Below are positions 40,554-49,762 of a stretch of DNA of 64,000 nt, in pieces. Source of the DNA: Tumebacillus permanentifrigoris (GTDB lineage Bacteria; Bacillota; Bacilli; Tumebacillales; Tumebacillaceae); NCBI RefSeq assembly GCF_003148565.1, contig NZ_QGGL01000001.1, forward strand, positions 453,844 through 517,843, read 5' to 3'. How positions within the stretch are numbered: position 1 is the stretch's first letter; the number at the start of each line of letters is the position of its first letter. The notes under the pieces are model-generated. The model made no database searches. It was not told the origin of the DNA and saw nothing but the letters and a program-made list of their open reading frames with translations. The position numbers and the translations under genes are program-made.

Positions 40554-40691
40554 CTCTTTCCTTCCCCCTTTGCAGGTTGTCCTCTAGAGACTCTATGCAA
40601 GTCGGAGTCAGAAAATTAGACGACCATCCCCGTATGGAACACTCTCCCAATGCATATACTATTAAAACTTATTCGTTTGCGGAGGGTGTCC

Positions 40692-41363
40692 ATGTTGAGA
40701 GAGAACAATGCAAAGACCAGCGGCGCGCCGTTCAAGGTTGATCATAACGAACCCCGTGCGGCACAATCCCTCGCAGAGCGATTGTTCAGCTACGTACAAG
40801 AGCATGGGCCAGCACGACAGGTCGTCATCGTCTGCATCGGGACAGACCGCTCCACCGGCGATGCCCTCGGGCCACTCGTCGGGTCCAAACTATCTGCACG
40901 AGTCGATGATCATCCGTTTGTTACTGTGTATGGTACGCTCGAATCGCCTGTCCATGCAGTCAACCTCAAGGACACGATTCAGGAGATCCAAGGCCGTTAC
41001 ACCAACCCGTTTGTCATCGCGGTCGACGCTTGCCTCGGCCAAATTCAAAGCGTGGGTCTGGTCACGATTGGCAATGGCCCGCTCAAGCCAGGGGCTGGTG
41101 TCAACAAAGTTCTGCCCGAGGTCGGCAACATCCACGTCACCGGCATCGTCAACGTCGGCGGTTTTATGGAGTACTTTGTCCTGCAGAACACACGCCTCTC
41201 CATCGTCATGCGCATGGCGGATTGCATCGCAGACGGCCTGCACCAAGCGGTCACTCATGCCTTTGCAGTTCCGCATCCTGTTGTTGTCGATGAGCTGTCC
41301 AACTCCCATCTCGACGCCAAAACAAACAAAGGCACCGTCAAGAGTCTGTTTCCGTTTCTGTAA
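40692..41363 (+). CDS. yyaC: Spore protease-like protein YyaC
   Basis: 223 residues; ATG at 40692 after GGAGGG. DUF1256/YyaC fold: VVIVCIGTDRSTGDALGPLV, FVIAVDACLGQ, and VGLVTIGNGPLKPGAGVNKV, with Asp residues resembling the aspartic site of the GPR spore protease. Found in nearly all endospore formers and made in the forespore in B. subtilis. A forespore-type promoter may lie in 40630-40655 (CATATACTA as -10), but this is weak. Same neighbourhood as in B. subtilis near spo0J. Confidence 0.9.
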   Translation: MLRENNAKTSGAPFKVDHNEPRAAQSLAERLFSYVQEHGPARQVVIVCIGTDRSTGDALGPLVGSKLSARVDDHPFVTVYGTLESPVHAVNLKDTIQEIQGRYTNPFVIAVDACLGQIQSVGLVTIGNGPLKPGAGVNKVLPEVGNIHVTGIVNVGGFMEYFVLQNTRLSIVMRMADCIADGLHQAVTHAFAVPHPVVVDELSNSHLDAKTNKGTVKSLFPFL

Positions 41364-41443
41364 GTTGTCGCCTCGCATAGCCACCCCCATCCCGCACATA
41401 CTAGTACTGGTTCTTCCAAGCGAACACAAAGGGGGCTGGTACG

Positions 41444-41698
41444 ATGACGAACAAAAAAGTGGCGATTGAGCAAAACCTCAGCACGGTCAAGGACTACCTG
41501 AGCCAAGAGGGCTACCAGTGCGTCAATCTGGACAACCAAAACCAGAATGACCAAGGTCTCGAAGCGATCATCATCTCGGGCGCTGACAACAATGTGATGG
41601 GTGTGAGCAACGCTGCCAGCCTTGCTCCGGTGATCAACGCGCACGGTTTGACGCCGGAAGACATCTCGAAACGTCTCAAACAGCTCCAACAGCAATAA
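41444..41698 (+). CDS. UPF0180 (YkuS-like) protein
   Basis: 84 residues: VAIEQNLSTVKDYLSQEGY, then GADNNVMGVSNAASLAPVIN and ISKRLKQL. This matches the UPF0180/YkuS family of Bacillales small proteins of unknown role. Ribosome site GGGGCTGGT precedes the ATG. It is followed by a terminator. Confidence 0.82.
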   Translation: MTNKKVAIEQNLSTVKDYLSQEGYQCVNLDNQNQNDQGLEAIIISGADNNVMGVSNAASLAPVINAHGLTPEDISKRLKQLQQQ

Positions 41699-41726
41699 TT
41701 CGCATGTTGAACGATGTTGAACGACC

Positions 41727-41765
41727 ACATCCCAGGGTGCACGTGTGCGCCTTGGGATGTTTTTT
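41727..41765 (+). terminator. Terminator of the UPF0180 gene
   Basis: CATCCCA ... TGGGATG stem with inner GC pairs, then TTTTTT. Confidence 0.8.
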
Positions 41766-41771
41766 GCCTAC

Positions 41772-41807
41772 AAAAAAAGCACCCAACGGCTGTTAGGGTG
41801 CCTTTTT
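41772..41807 (-). terminator. Terminator of the DUF4446 gene
   Basis: AAAAAAAGCACCC, 11-nt loop, GGGTGCCTTTTT; bidirectional look; overlaps the DUF4446 stop. Confidence 0.8.
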
Positions 41808-42311
41808 CGTCATCATCTGTTGGGTCGCTCTATGAATGGCTTCTTGCTCTTCCTCGCTGAGTTTGTACGAGGACGCTCCAGCGACGATCGGTTTGGCATA
41901 TGTACGGGATTCCTCACGGCCGAAGATGCTGGACAGCACCACGCCATCCGCATCGCGGTTCAGCAAGGCGATGCTGTAGCTCAGGTCGCTACCCGCATCG
42001 GGAAATGCATTGTAGCGCAGCACGCCGACCGGGCCGATCGACAGTTCCATGTCGTGTTGCAGGCGGTCTTGGGCTGTTACGACATCCTGAACTTGTGCTT
42101 CCAGGCGTTGCACGTCATCCGTATATTGGAAGAGGATCTCCTCCAAGTTGGCGTCCTTCAGGCCCTTCATGAGATTCCGGTATCGCTTGCGAACTTGAGC
42201 CATGCGAACCATGGAGACGATGAACAGGATCAGCATGACGATCAAGAGACCGGATAACAGTGCGACCACGAGATCAATGTTTTGAATCAACCATTGTTTC
42301 GAATCGACCAT
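41793..42311 (-). CDS. DUF4446 membrane-anchored protein
   Basis: 172 residues. One N-terminal membrane helix (residues 13-35) followed by a coiled coil (RYRNLMKGLKDANLEEILFQ) and a conserved domain SIGPVGVLRYNAFPDAGSDL, SYSIALLNRDADGVVLSSIF and GREESRTYAKPI, diagnostic of DUF4446. It is common near parB/yyaC in Bacillota. Function unknown. Confidence 0.88.
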   Translation of the reverse strand: MVDSKQWLIQNIDLVVALLSGLLIVMLILFIVSMVRMAQVRKRYRNLMKGLKDANLEEILFQYTDDVQRLEAQVQDVVTAQDRLQHDMELSIGPVGVLRYNAFPDAGSDLSYSIALLNRDADGVVLSSIFGREESRTYAKPIVAGASSYKLSEEEQEAIHRATQQMMTKKAP

Positions 42312-42372
42312 CAGTTATGTACCCCCCTCTCGGACACATCTGCTATTGTAACATAGCCTTCCCAGACAGCGG

Positions 42373-42413
42373 AAAAAAAAGCGGTGACGAGGCGTGCTCG
42401 TCTCCGCTTTTTT
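42373..42413 (-). terminator. Terminator of the DUF554 gene
   Basis: AAAAAAGCGG(T)GACGAG, short loop, CTCGTC(T)CCGCTTTTTT; overlaps the stop of DUF554. Confidence 0.85.
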
Positions 42414-43122
42414 AGAATCCGTACTTCATGGCGATCCACTTGACGATCCCCGCGACGAAGATGGCCGGAAGCAGGTTGCCGACGTTGATTTTCTTCACTT
42501 CCATGACGTTCAAGGCGATGCCCATGATCAGGATGCCGCCCGTGGCTGCCATCACTGCGATGATCGGGGCGGACAAGGCACTGGCGAGCCATCCTGCCAT
42601 CAGCGCGATACTCCCTTGGTAGAGAAAGACCGGAACCGCCGAGAGCGCGATGCCGATGCCCATCGCGGACGTGAAGAAGATCGAGGAGAAACCGTCGAGC
42701 ATCGCTTTGGTGTAGAGAATTTTATGACTGCCTTCCAAGCCGCTCTGCAACGAGCCGACGATCGCCATCGCCCCTACACAGTAGACCAGCGAGGAAAAAA
42801 CGAACGCTTCCGAGACTTTGCCATTGCCAAACTTGCTCATCTTGCCTTCTACAAAACGACCGACCGCATGCAGCTTGCCCTCGATGTCGAGCACTTCTCC
42901 GAGCACACCGCCGAAGACCAGTGACGCGATCACGTACAGCAGATCATAGCCGTCCGCATAGGCGGCTTTGAGCGCCATCGAGAGTCCGATGACGAACACC
43001 GCCATGCCGAGGCCTTGCAAAATAGTCGTCTTCATCCGATCTGGGATGCGGTTGAGGAACATCCCAAGTAGCGATCCAACCAGAATCGCCAGTGAGTTGA
43101 CGATGGTGCCGAGCAATACCAT
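42412..43122 (-). CDS. DUF554 integral membrane protein (YdfK/YqgA type)
   Basis: 236 residues with about six or seven membrane helices. Family features are GTIVNSLAILVGSLLGMFLN at the start, YCVGAMAIVGSLQSGLEGSH and LDGFSSIFFTSAMGIGI in the middle. DUF554 proteins are possible transporters of unknown substrate. It follows the aminotransferase gene by 52 nt. Confidence 0.9.
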   Translation of the reverse strand: MVLLGTIVNSLAILVGSLLGMFLNRIPDRMKTTILQGLGMAVFVIGLSMALKAAYADGYDLLYVIASLVFGGVLGEVLDIEGKLHAVGRFVEGKMSKFGNGKVSEAFVFSSLVYCVGAMAIVGSLQSGLEGSHKILYTKAMLDGFSSIFFTSAMGIGIALSAVPVFLYQGSIALMAGWLASALSAPIIAVMAATGGILIMGIALNVMEVKKINVGNLLPAIFVAGIVKWIAMKYGF

Positions 43123-43174
43123 ATCTGCCGAGTTCCCCCTCTCTATCTGTATCTCGATCTAGATCCTCGTCTCG

Positions 43175-44314
43175 TTAGCCTGCGATTTCCCGGACGGCCT
43201 GTAAAATGGCGTCGATGTCCTCCGCCGTGTTGAAATATCCGATCGAGACACGCACGAGTCCATGCTCGATGCTCCCGACCGTTTCATGCGCCAACGGAGC
43301 ACAGTGCAGGCCGGAGCGGACGCAGATGTTGTAGTTTTTGTCGAGAATGAACCCGATCTCATGCGATTCAAAGCCTGCGATCGTAAACGAAACAATCGGC
43401 ACACGTGCCTCCCCGAGCGGCGGACCGTAGACCTCGACGCCAGGGATCTCCAACAGACCTTGGTGCAGGACAGTCGTCAACGCCTCTTCGTGTGCGCGGA
43501 TGTTCGCCAAGCCGGTCTCTTCCAAAAACGTCAGCCCGGCCAGCAGTCCTGCGAATCCGACGGTGTTCGGCGTGCCCGCTTCGTAGCGATCTGGGCGGGT
43601 CATCGGCATCTCCACCCACTCCGAATAACCACCCGTGCCGCCTTGCATCAGCGGAACGAGGTCGAGGTCGGGGTGGATGTAGAGACCGCCGGTGCCTTGC
43701 GGACCGTACAGACTCTTGTGCCCCGTGAAGGCGAGCAGTCCGATGTTCATCGCCTCCACATCGATCGGGTAGACACCGGCTGTCTGGCAGACGTCAACGA
43801 GGAGCACGATCCCATGTTCCTTGGCAATCTGCCCGATCTCGGCAATCGGCATCAAGGTGCCGGTCAGGTTGGAGCCATGTGTCACGGCGATCAGGCGCGT
43901 GTTGTCCCGAATCGCAGGGCGAATATCCTCCGCGTAAAAACGGCCTTGTGCATCTGCCGGCACGTAGGTGAGTTCGATCAGACCTTGCTTGTGGAGAAAT
44001 TCTAACGGTCGGCGTACCGAGTTGTGTTCGAGCGTGGAGGTGATGACGTGATCGCCTCGTTGCAAAAGCCCTTTGATCCCGAGGTTGAGGGCTTCGGTGG
44101 CGTTTTTAGTAAAGGCGACGTTGTCGCAGTTTTTGATCCCGAACAGTTTGGCCGCTTTGCTGCGCGCTTCAAATAGCGTGCGGGAGGCTCTCATCGCGAG
44201 TTGGTGCGTACCACGACCAGGGTTCGCCGCGTAGTCGCGGATGCACGCCTCCATCGCGGTGATCACATGCGTTGGTTTGGGGTAGGATGAAGCAGCGTTG
44301 TCGAGGTAGATCAT
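43175..44314 (-). CDS. Cysteine desulfurase-like PLP enzyme
   Basis: 379 residues, aminotransferase class V. N-terminal MIYLDNAASSYPKPTHV, PLP Lys in FTGHKSLYGPQGTGGLYI, C-terminal CVRSGLHCAPLAHE with the cysteine of the active loop. It belongs to the short-loop subfamily (TIGR01977-like), not the IscS/NifS type with SufU. That subfamily co-occurs with DUF3343 and selenium-linked genes, and a DUF3343 gene lies 3.2 kb away. It removes sulfur (or selenium) from cysteine (or selenocysteine). Confidence 0.9.
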   Translation of the reverse strand: MIYLDNAASSYPKPTHVITAMEACIRDYAANPGRGTHQLAMRASRTLFEARSKAAKLFGIKNCDNVAFTKNATEALNLGIKGLLQRGDHVITSTLEHNSVRRPLEFLHKQGLIELTYVPADAQGRFYAEDIRPAIRDNTRLIAVTHGSNLTGTLMPIAEIGQIAKEHGIVLLVDVCQTAGVYPIDVEAMNIGLLAFTGHKSLYGPQGTGGLYIHPDLDLVPLMQGGTGGYSEWVEMPMTRPDRYEAGTPNTVGFAGLLAGLTFLEETGLANIRAHEEALTTVLHQGLLEIPGVEVYGPPLGEARVPIVSFTIAGFESHEIGFILDKNYNICVRSGLHCAPLAHETVGSIEHGLVRVSIGYFNTAEDIDAILQAVREIAG

Positions 44315-44343
44315 CGAGCAGCCTCCTAGTCGTTCGTGATGAT

Positions 44344-44390
44344 AAAAAATCAGCGGAACCCCTGCCTATATGCCGGCGAGAGTTCCGCTT
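44344..44390 (-). terminator. Terminator of parA-parB
   Basis: AGCGGAAC ... GTTCCGCT stem with an inner GCCGGC-type pairing and GATTTTTT on the minus strand, after the parB stop. Confidence 0.8.
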
Positions 44391-44401
44391 ACCCTGATGT
44401 A

Positions 44402-45256
44402 CTACTTTGATTCCAAAAGTCCCAAGATCCGCTCAAGGTCGTCCTGCGAGAAGTATTCGATCTCGATCTTCCCGCGCTTCTTGCCTTGGTGAATTTTCAC
44501 TCCGGTGCCCAGTCGGAACCGGAACTCCTCCTCGTATTGCTTGAGGATCGGATTTTCCTTCACCGCGCGCTTGGGTGTTGCCTCACGCTGTGCCAAGTGT
44601 TGCAGACGGTTGACCATGTGCTCGACTTCGCGAACAGACAGTTCCTCGTCGATGGTCTTCTCCGCCAGTTGAATCTGTAGCTTTTTGTCATTCAATCCTA
44701 GCAAGGCGCGCGCATGACCCATCGAGAGCGTTCCACGCGAAACGTGTTCGCGGATCTCGCTTGGCAGGTTCAGCAGGCGCAACGTATTGGCGACATGCGA
44801 ACGGCTCTGTCCGACTTTTTTCGCCAATACGTCCTGCGTCATATGGAAAGTATCCATCAGACTCTGGTACGCCTCCGCGACTTCAATCGGATTCAAATCC
44901 TCGCGCTGCAAGTTCTCGATCAGCGCGATCTCGTTCATCTGCTCATCCGTAAAGTCGCGCACGACCACCGGCACCATCTCAAAACCGGCCGCCTGTGCTG
45001 CACGCCAACGGCGTTCGCCAGCGACGATCTCATAGCCGCGCACAGCTTGGCGGACGACGATCGGTTGGATGATCCCGTGTTCCTTCACCGATTGCACCAG
45101 TTCCGCCATTTTTTCCTCATCGAAGACACGGCGGGGCTGGTACGGGTTCGGACGCATGTCCTTGGGAGCGGCCTCCGTCACATTGTCATCCGCTTTCGGA
45201 TTCGAGTGGAAGATCGCATCCAAGCCGCGACCTAACCCGCCCTGTTTTTTGTTCAT
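44402..45256 (-). CDS. parB: Chromosome partitioning protein ParB (Spo0J)
   Basis: 284 residues. CTPase/ParB N-terminal domain with MRPNPYQPRRVFDEEKMAEL and the arginine-rich GERRWRAAQAAG box (C motif), then ENLQREDLNPIEVAEAY. The helix-turn-helix VLAKKVGQSRSHVANTLRLL reads parS; a C-terminal dimerisation domain follows. It clamps DNA at parS, helps load SMC and works with ParA. Overlaps parA by 4 nt (ATGA). A weak parS-like sequence lies inside the gene (44729-44744), as the strong site does in B. subtilis. Confidence 0.97.
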   Translation of the reverse strand: MNKKQGGLGRGLDAIFHSNPKADDNVTEAAPKDMRPNPYQPRRVFDEEKMAELVQSVKEHGIIQPIVVRQAVRGYEIVAGERRWRAAQAAGFEMVPVVVRDFTDEQMNEIALIENLQREDLNPIEVAEAYQSLMDTFHMTQDVLAKKVGQSRSHVANTLRLLNLPSEIREHVSRGTLSMGHARALLGLNDKKLQIQLAEKTIDEELSVREVEHMVNRLQHLAQREATPKRAVKENPILKQYEEEFRFRLGTGVKIHQGKKRGKIEIEYFSQDDLERILGLLESK

Positions 45257-46011
45257 GCGCCCACCACTTCCTTCGCGAGTTCGAGGTACACTTCGGCACC
45301 GCGAGACCTCGGGTCGTACTGGATGATCGATTGACCATGCGACGGTGCTTCACCCAAGCGCACATTGCGCGGGATGACCGTGGAGTAGACCTTCTCCCGG
45401 AAGTACTTTTTCACTTCTTCAATAACTTGCAAACCGAGGTTCGTCCGCGCATCGAGCATCGTTAACAACACGCCTTCGATCTCCAGCGTGGTATTGAGAT
45501 GCTTTTGCACCATGCGAATTGTATTCAAGAGCTGGCTCAAACCCTCCAGCGCATAATACTCACACTGAATCGGGATCAACACCGAGTCTGACGCTGTCAA
45601 CGAATTAACAGTCAGCAGACCAAGAGACGGCGGGCAATCGATCAACATGTAGTCGTACTGGCTCTTGATCGGTTGCAGCGCCTGACGCAAGCGCACTTCG
45701 CGCGACATCGTCGGCACCAACTCGATCTCCGCCCCTGCAAGTTGGATCGTCGCTGGCAGAATGTTCAAATTCGGCACTTCTGTCGGCAAAATCGCATCGA
45801 CCGCGTTGACCTCATTAATGATCACATCATAAATATCGTAACGCACATCCGCTTTGTTGATACCAATCCCGCTCGTGGTGTTGCCCTGCGGGTCGATGTC
45901 AATTAACAGGACGCGCTTTCCCAGACTCGCCAAGCAGGCGCCCAGGTTGACAGCAGTCGTGGTTTTGCCCACGCCACCCTTCTGGTTCGCCACTGCGATG
46001 ACTCTCGCCAT
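45253..46011 (-). CDS. parA: Chromosome partitioning ATPase ParA (Soj)
   Basis: 252 residues; the ATG at 46011 is chosen because GAGGTGG lies 7 nt before it (an in-frame ATG two codons upstream is too close). Deviant Walker A: VIAVANQKGGVGKTTTAVNL. DIDPQGNTTSGIG, then LIDCPPSLGLLTVNSLTAS and PRNVRLGEAPSHGQSI follow. Soj moves ParB-origin complexes and controls DnaA. Preceded by a -10-like TAAAAT at 46052-46057 on the minus strand. Confidence 0.97.
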   Translation of the reverse strand: MARVIAVANQKGGVGKTTTAVNLGACLASLGKRVLLIDIDPQGNTTSGIGINKADVRYDIYDVIINEVNAVDAILPTEVPNLNILPATIQLAGAEIELVPTMSREVRLRQALQPIKSQYDYMLIDCPPSLGLLTVNSLTASDSVLIPIQCEYYALEGLSQLLNTIRMVQKHLNTTLEIEGVLLTMLDARTNLGLQVIEEVKKYFREKVYSTVIPRNVRLGEAPSHGQSIIQYDPRSRGAEVYLELAKEVVGA

Positions 46012-46086
46012 GAGCATCCACCTCTTTCAAAACTGTAAGCATGCAATCTCCATTTTACAAGAAATCGAAGAAAAAGAATAGAACAG

Positions 46087-46110
46087 AAAAAGCAGGCAAA
46101 CGCCTGCTTG
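46087..46110 (-). terminator. Terminator of noc
   Basis: AAGCAGGC GTTT GCCTGCTT then TTTC on the minus strand, between noc and parA; it gives parA-parB their own transcript. Confidence 0.75.
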
Positions 46111-46149
46111 AAAACATGCATGGAAATCCTACAAAATCACATCACCAGC

Positions 46150-47007
46150 TTATGACTTTGTTTTCGGTACACGAATGACGAACTGATAGTAGTCCTCGTG
46201 ATCTTCTTCTTCCTTCTCACAGGAGATGCCGCTCTGGATGATCATGTCGAGCGACTGGCGAATCGTGTTCACTGCAAGTCGGATGTCGCGCGAGAAGGAG
46301 ATCTTGCGCGGCTTTTTAACCGGAGTTTGTGCGTCGACCAATTGCTTGATCCGCGCCTCGGTCTGCTTGACATTCATTTCCTTCTCAGCAATTTCGCCGA
46401 GCACTTTCAACTGCAGTTCCTCCGATGGCAAGGCCAGCAGAGCTCTGGCATGACGCTCCGAGACTTTCCGAGCCATCAACGCTTCCTGCACATCCTTCGG
46501 CAGGTTCAACAGACGCAGTTTGTTCGCAATCGTCGACTGCCCCTTGCCCAGACGTTGTGCGAGGTTCTCCTGCGTGAGACCGTGCAACTCCAACAACTGC
46601 GAGTACGCAGCAGCTTCCTCGATCGCGGTCAGACCTTCACGTTGCAAGTTCTCGATCAAGGCAACCGAAGCCGCTTGCGAATCGTTCAATTCGCGGACGA
46701 TCGCAGGAACGGTTTCTAACCCAAGCTTCGTACAAGCACGCCAACGGCGCTCACCGGCGATTAATTCATATGTATCGCCGACCTTGCGGACGACGATCGG
46801 TTGAATCATCCCGTGGGTTCGAATCGTCTGCGCCAATTCTTCGATGCGTTCATCATCAAAGATCGTGCGGGGCTGATAGGGACTCGACACGATCTGGTCG
46901 ATCGGAACCTGGCGAACTTCCTCTTGAGAATGCTGCTCTAGGGAAGTACCCGCTTCCGAATCCTTGTTGTCCCCGAGGCCGAAGATACGAGACAGTTGTT
47001 CTTTCAT
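46150..47007 (-). CDS. noc: Nucleoid occlusion protein Noc
   Basis: 285 residues from the ATG at 47007 (GTG at 47022 is the alternative). The N-terminal amphipathic helix [12 protein letters not shown] is the membrane-targeting element of Noc, which separates it from ParB. The CTPase domain has [18 protein letters not shown] and [12 protein letters not shown]; the helix-turn-helix is [19 protein letters not shown]. Noc binds NBS sites and blocks division over the chromosome. A paralogue of parB, encoded just upstream. Confidence 0.95.
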   Translation of the reverse strand: MKEQLSRIFGLGDNKDSEAGTSLEQHSQEEVRQVPIDQIVSSPYQPRTIFDDERIEELAQTIRTHGMIQPIVVRKVGDTYELIAGERRWRACTKLGLETVPAIVRELNDSQAASVALIENLQREGLTAIEEAAAYSQLLELHGLTQENLAQRLGKGQSTIANKLRLLNLPKDVQEALMARKVSERHARALLALPSEELQLKVLGEIAEKEMNVKQTEARIKQLVDAQTPVKKPRKISFSRDIRLAVNTIRQSLDMIIQSGISCEKEEEDHEDYYQFVIRVPKTKS

Positions 47008-47143
47008 CACCGACTCACCCACCTACTCAGTAAAAAACTCAGTAAAAGAAGTCACACTCTCTTTTCGTCAATCCTTGCGGTTTTTCCTGCTAACCGATCA
47101 AATGTAACAAATGTTCCTATGATTTTACAAGAGTCGACGCGCC

Positions 47144-47866
47144 TTACAGCGGCGATTTCGACGGAGTACCTGCTTTGCGCGGATACTGTTTCGGCGTATC
47201 TTTCACTTTTTCGACGACGACGATGTTGCGCGACCCTTGCCCGCCGGGCAGGTCCATTTTTAACAGATCGACGACGCGGCCGCCGAGCACTTGCAGCGCC
47301 TTGCTGGACTCGGAGATTTCGTTGTCCGCCTCTGGCCCTTTCATGGCAAAAAAGTGCCCGCCTACCTTGACATATGGCAGGCACAACTCCAGCAGGATGT
47401 TCAAGCGGGCGACGGCGCGGGCGGTGACTTGATCAAAATTTCCTCGGAAATTTTTTTGCTGCGCGAAGTCTTCAGCTCGTCCATGCACGGCACGGTAGTT
47501 CGATGTGCCTAGCGCCTGCGCCAGTTCGTTCAGGAACCCGATGCGCTTGTTCAGCGAATCGACGACCGTCGCTTCGATCTCCGGTGCCGCGATGTGTACC
47601 GGGAGCGACGGGAAGCCAGCACCCGCTCCGACGTCGAGCAACGTGCCTGAGCGTTGGAATTGCTGGAGCTTCAAGAGCATCATCGAATCGTAGAAGTGCT
47701 TGAAATACACGCCTTCCTGATCGGTGATCGCGGTCAAGTTCATTTTTTCATTCCACTCGACCAGCCAGTTGAAGTAGGTCTCGTACTGCTCCATCTGCGG
47801 ATCTGACAACGTCAGACCGAGACCTGTCGAGACCTCCTCGCGAAATCGCGCCTGTACCTCACTCAT
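47144..47866 (-). CDS. rsmG: 16S rRNA (guanine-N7) methyltransferase RsmG
   Basis: 240 residues from the ATG at 47866 with AAGGAGTG upstream; it overlaps the mnmG end by 8 nt. S-adenosylmethionine motif [36 protein letters not shown], and [20 protein letters not shown]. Methylates N7 of G527 (E. coli numbering) in 16S rRNA; loss gives streptomycin resistance. Position between mnmG and noc is the classical one. Confidence 0.95.
   Translation of the reverse strand: MSEVQARFREEVSTGLGLTLSDPQMEQYETYFNWLVEWNEKMNLTAITDQEGVYFKHFYDSMMLLKLQQFQRSGTLLDVGAGAGFPSLPVHIAAPEIEATVVDSLNKRIGFLNELAQALGTSNYRAVHGRAEDFAQQKNFRGNFDQVTARAVARLNILLELCLPYVKVGGHFFAMKGPEADNEISESSKALQVLGGRVVDLLKMDLPGGQGSRNIVVVEKVKDTPKQYPRKAGTPSKSPL
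47439..47452. promoter_or_regulatory. Possible Noc-binding site
   Basis: ATTTCCTCGGAAAT matches 12 of 14 bases of the NBS consensus ATTTCCCGGGAAAT; both outer arms are perfect. It lies inside rsmG, 430 bp from noc. Confidence 0.35.
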
Positions 47867-49742
47867 GAACTGCACTCCTTCTATAGCCTTCCAGATAGAC
47901 CATCAAGATCGAGATGTCTGCCGGGTTGACCCCGGAGATGCGCGATGCTTGGCCGATCGAGATCGGGCGGATCTTGATCAGCTTTTCCCGCGATTCACTG
48001 GAGAGGCCCTTGATGTCGTTGTAGTCAATGCTGTCGGGGATTTTCTTCTCCTCCAGCTTTCTCTGCTTCTCGATCTGCTGATGGGACTTCTCGATGTACC
48101 CGGCGTACTTGGTTTGGATCTCGACTTGTTCCCGCACTTCCGGGTGCAAGCCGTCCGGTGCTGGTGCGACGTCTTCAATCAACTGATACCCCACTTCGGG
48201 GCGGCGCAAAAGCTGCTCCAGAGTCGCAGCATCCTGAATTTCCTTGGAGCCGACCTCGACGAGTTTCGGGTTGACCTCGTTCGCTTTCAGGCGAGTCGTG
48301 GCGAGGCGGGCTTTTTCTTGCTCGATCGCTTCTTTTTTCTTCATGAAGCGCACGAAGCGTTCCTCAGGCAACAGACCGATCCGATAGCCGATCTCCGACA
48401 GGCGCATGTCCGCGTTGTCATTGCGCAGGATCAGACGGTACTCTGCACGCGAGGTGAGCAGGCGGTACGGTTCCAGCGTGCCCTTGGTGACCAGATCGTC
48501 GATCATGACGGCGATGTAGGCATCCGAGCGCTCCAAGATCACCGGTTCGCGGTTCAGCGCATTCATCGCGGCGTTGATCCCTGCCAGCAGACCTTGGCCC
48601 GCCGCTTCCTCATAGCCGGAGGTGCCGTTGATCTGACCGGCTGTGAACAAGCCTGCGACCTGCTTGGTCTCCAACGTCAACTGCAATTGTGTCGGGACGA
48701 CCGCGTCGTACTCAATCGCATAGCCTGGGCGCATCATCTCGACTTGCTCCATGCCAGAGATCGTGCGCAACAACTTCAACTGCACTTCTTCGGGTAGCGA
48801 GGTCGACAAGCCTTGCACGTAGTATTCAGCGGTGTAGCGACCCTCTGGTTCGAGGAAGACTTGGTGGTTCGGGCGTTCGGAGAAGCGCACGATCTTGTCC
48901 TCGATCGACGGGCAATAGCGCGGGCCGGTGCCTTCGATGATCCCGGAGAACATCGGCGCACGGTGCAGATTTTCCTGAATGATCTCATGCGTATGCGGGT
49001 TGGTGTAGGTCAACCAGCAGGGCATCTGATCGCGCGGCATAACGTCATCGGAGAACTGGAAGTGCAACGGGTCGCGATCACCGGGCTGAATCTCGCACTT
49101 GGTGAAGTCGAGCGAGTCGCGGTGGACGCGGGGCGGGGTGCCGGTCTTGAAGCGCACGAGTTGGAACCCGAGGTCGAGCAACGAATCGGTCAGTTTGACC
49201 GCCGGAAGTTGTCCAGACGGGCCGCCCGAGTATTGGACTTCGCCCATGATGATCTTGCCGCGCAGGTAGGTGCCCGTGGTCAGGACGACCGATTGCGCGG
49301 TATAGGTGGCGCCGGTGCGGGTCACAACCCCCTTGATGTGCCCATTCTCTGTGACCAGTTCCTCGACCATGCCTTGGTGCATCGTGAGGTTCGGGGTGTT
49401 CTCGACCGTTTCTTTCATTCGGTGCGAGTAGAAAAATTTATCAGCCTGTGCGCGCAATGCATGCACCGCCGGGCCCTTGCCGGTGTTCAGCAAGCGCATT
49501 TGCAAGTACGTAAGGTCGGTGTTGCGGCCCATCTCGCCGCCGAGCGCGTCGATTTCGCGCACGACGTTGCCTTTGGCAGGTCCGCCGACAGACGGGTTGC
49601 ACGGCATGTGCGCCACCATGTCGAGGCTGATCGTCAGCAGCAGTGTTTTGCAACCGAGGCGTGCGGCAGCGAGTGCCGCTTCCACCCCGGCATGTCCAGC
49701 CCCGACGACGATGACGTGGTATTCTCCCGCGTGATATCGCAT
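47859..49742 (-). CDS. mnmG: tRNA uridine-5-carboxymethylaminomethyl modification enzyme MnmG (GidA)
   Basis: 627 residues, FAD-binding N-terminus [40 protein letters not shown] (conserved Cys/Gly-rich segment), [12 protein letters not shown], and the C-terminal helical GidA domain ending GYRRSAVHE. With MnmE it installs the cmnm5 group on U34 of tRNAs. Its gene is 20 nt downstream of mnmE. Confidence 0.97.
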   Translation of the reverse strand: MRYHAGEYHVIVVGAGHAGVEAALAAARLGCKTLLLTISLDMVAHMPCNPSVGGPAKGNVVREIDALGGEMGRNTDLTYLQMRLLNTGKGPAVHALRAQADKFFYSHRMKETVENTPNLTMHQGMVEELVTENGHIKGVVTRTGATYTAQSVVLTTGTYLRGKIIMGEVQYSGGPSGQLPAVKLTDSLLDLGFQLVRFKTGTPPRVHRDSLDFTKCEIQPGDRDPLHFQFSDDVMPRDQMPCWLTYTNPHTHEIIQENLHRAPMFSGIIEGTGPRYCPSIEDKIVRFSERPNHQVFLEPEGRYTAEYYVQGLSTSLPEEVQLKLLRTISGMEQVEMMRPGYAIEYDAVVPTQLQLTLETKQVAGLFTAGQINGTSGYEEAAGQGLLAGINAAMNALNREPVILERSDAYIAVMIDDLVTKGTLEPYRLLTSRAEYRLILRNDNADMRLSEIGYRIGLLPEERFVRFMKKKEAIEQEKARLATTRLKANEVNPKLVEVGSKEIQDAATLEQLLRRPEVGYQLIEDVAPAPDGLHPEVREQVEIQTKYAGYIEKSHQQIEKQRKLEEKKIPDSIDYNDIKGLSSESREKLIKIRPISIGQASRISGVNPADISILMVYLEGYRRSAVHE

Positions 49743-49762
49743 GGGTGTATTCCCCTTTGTTG

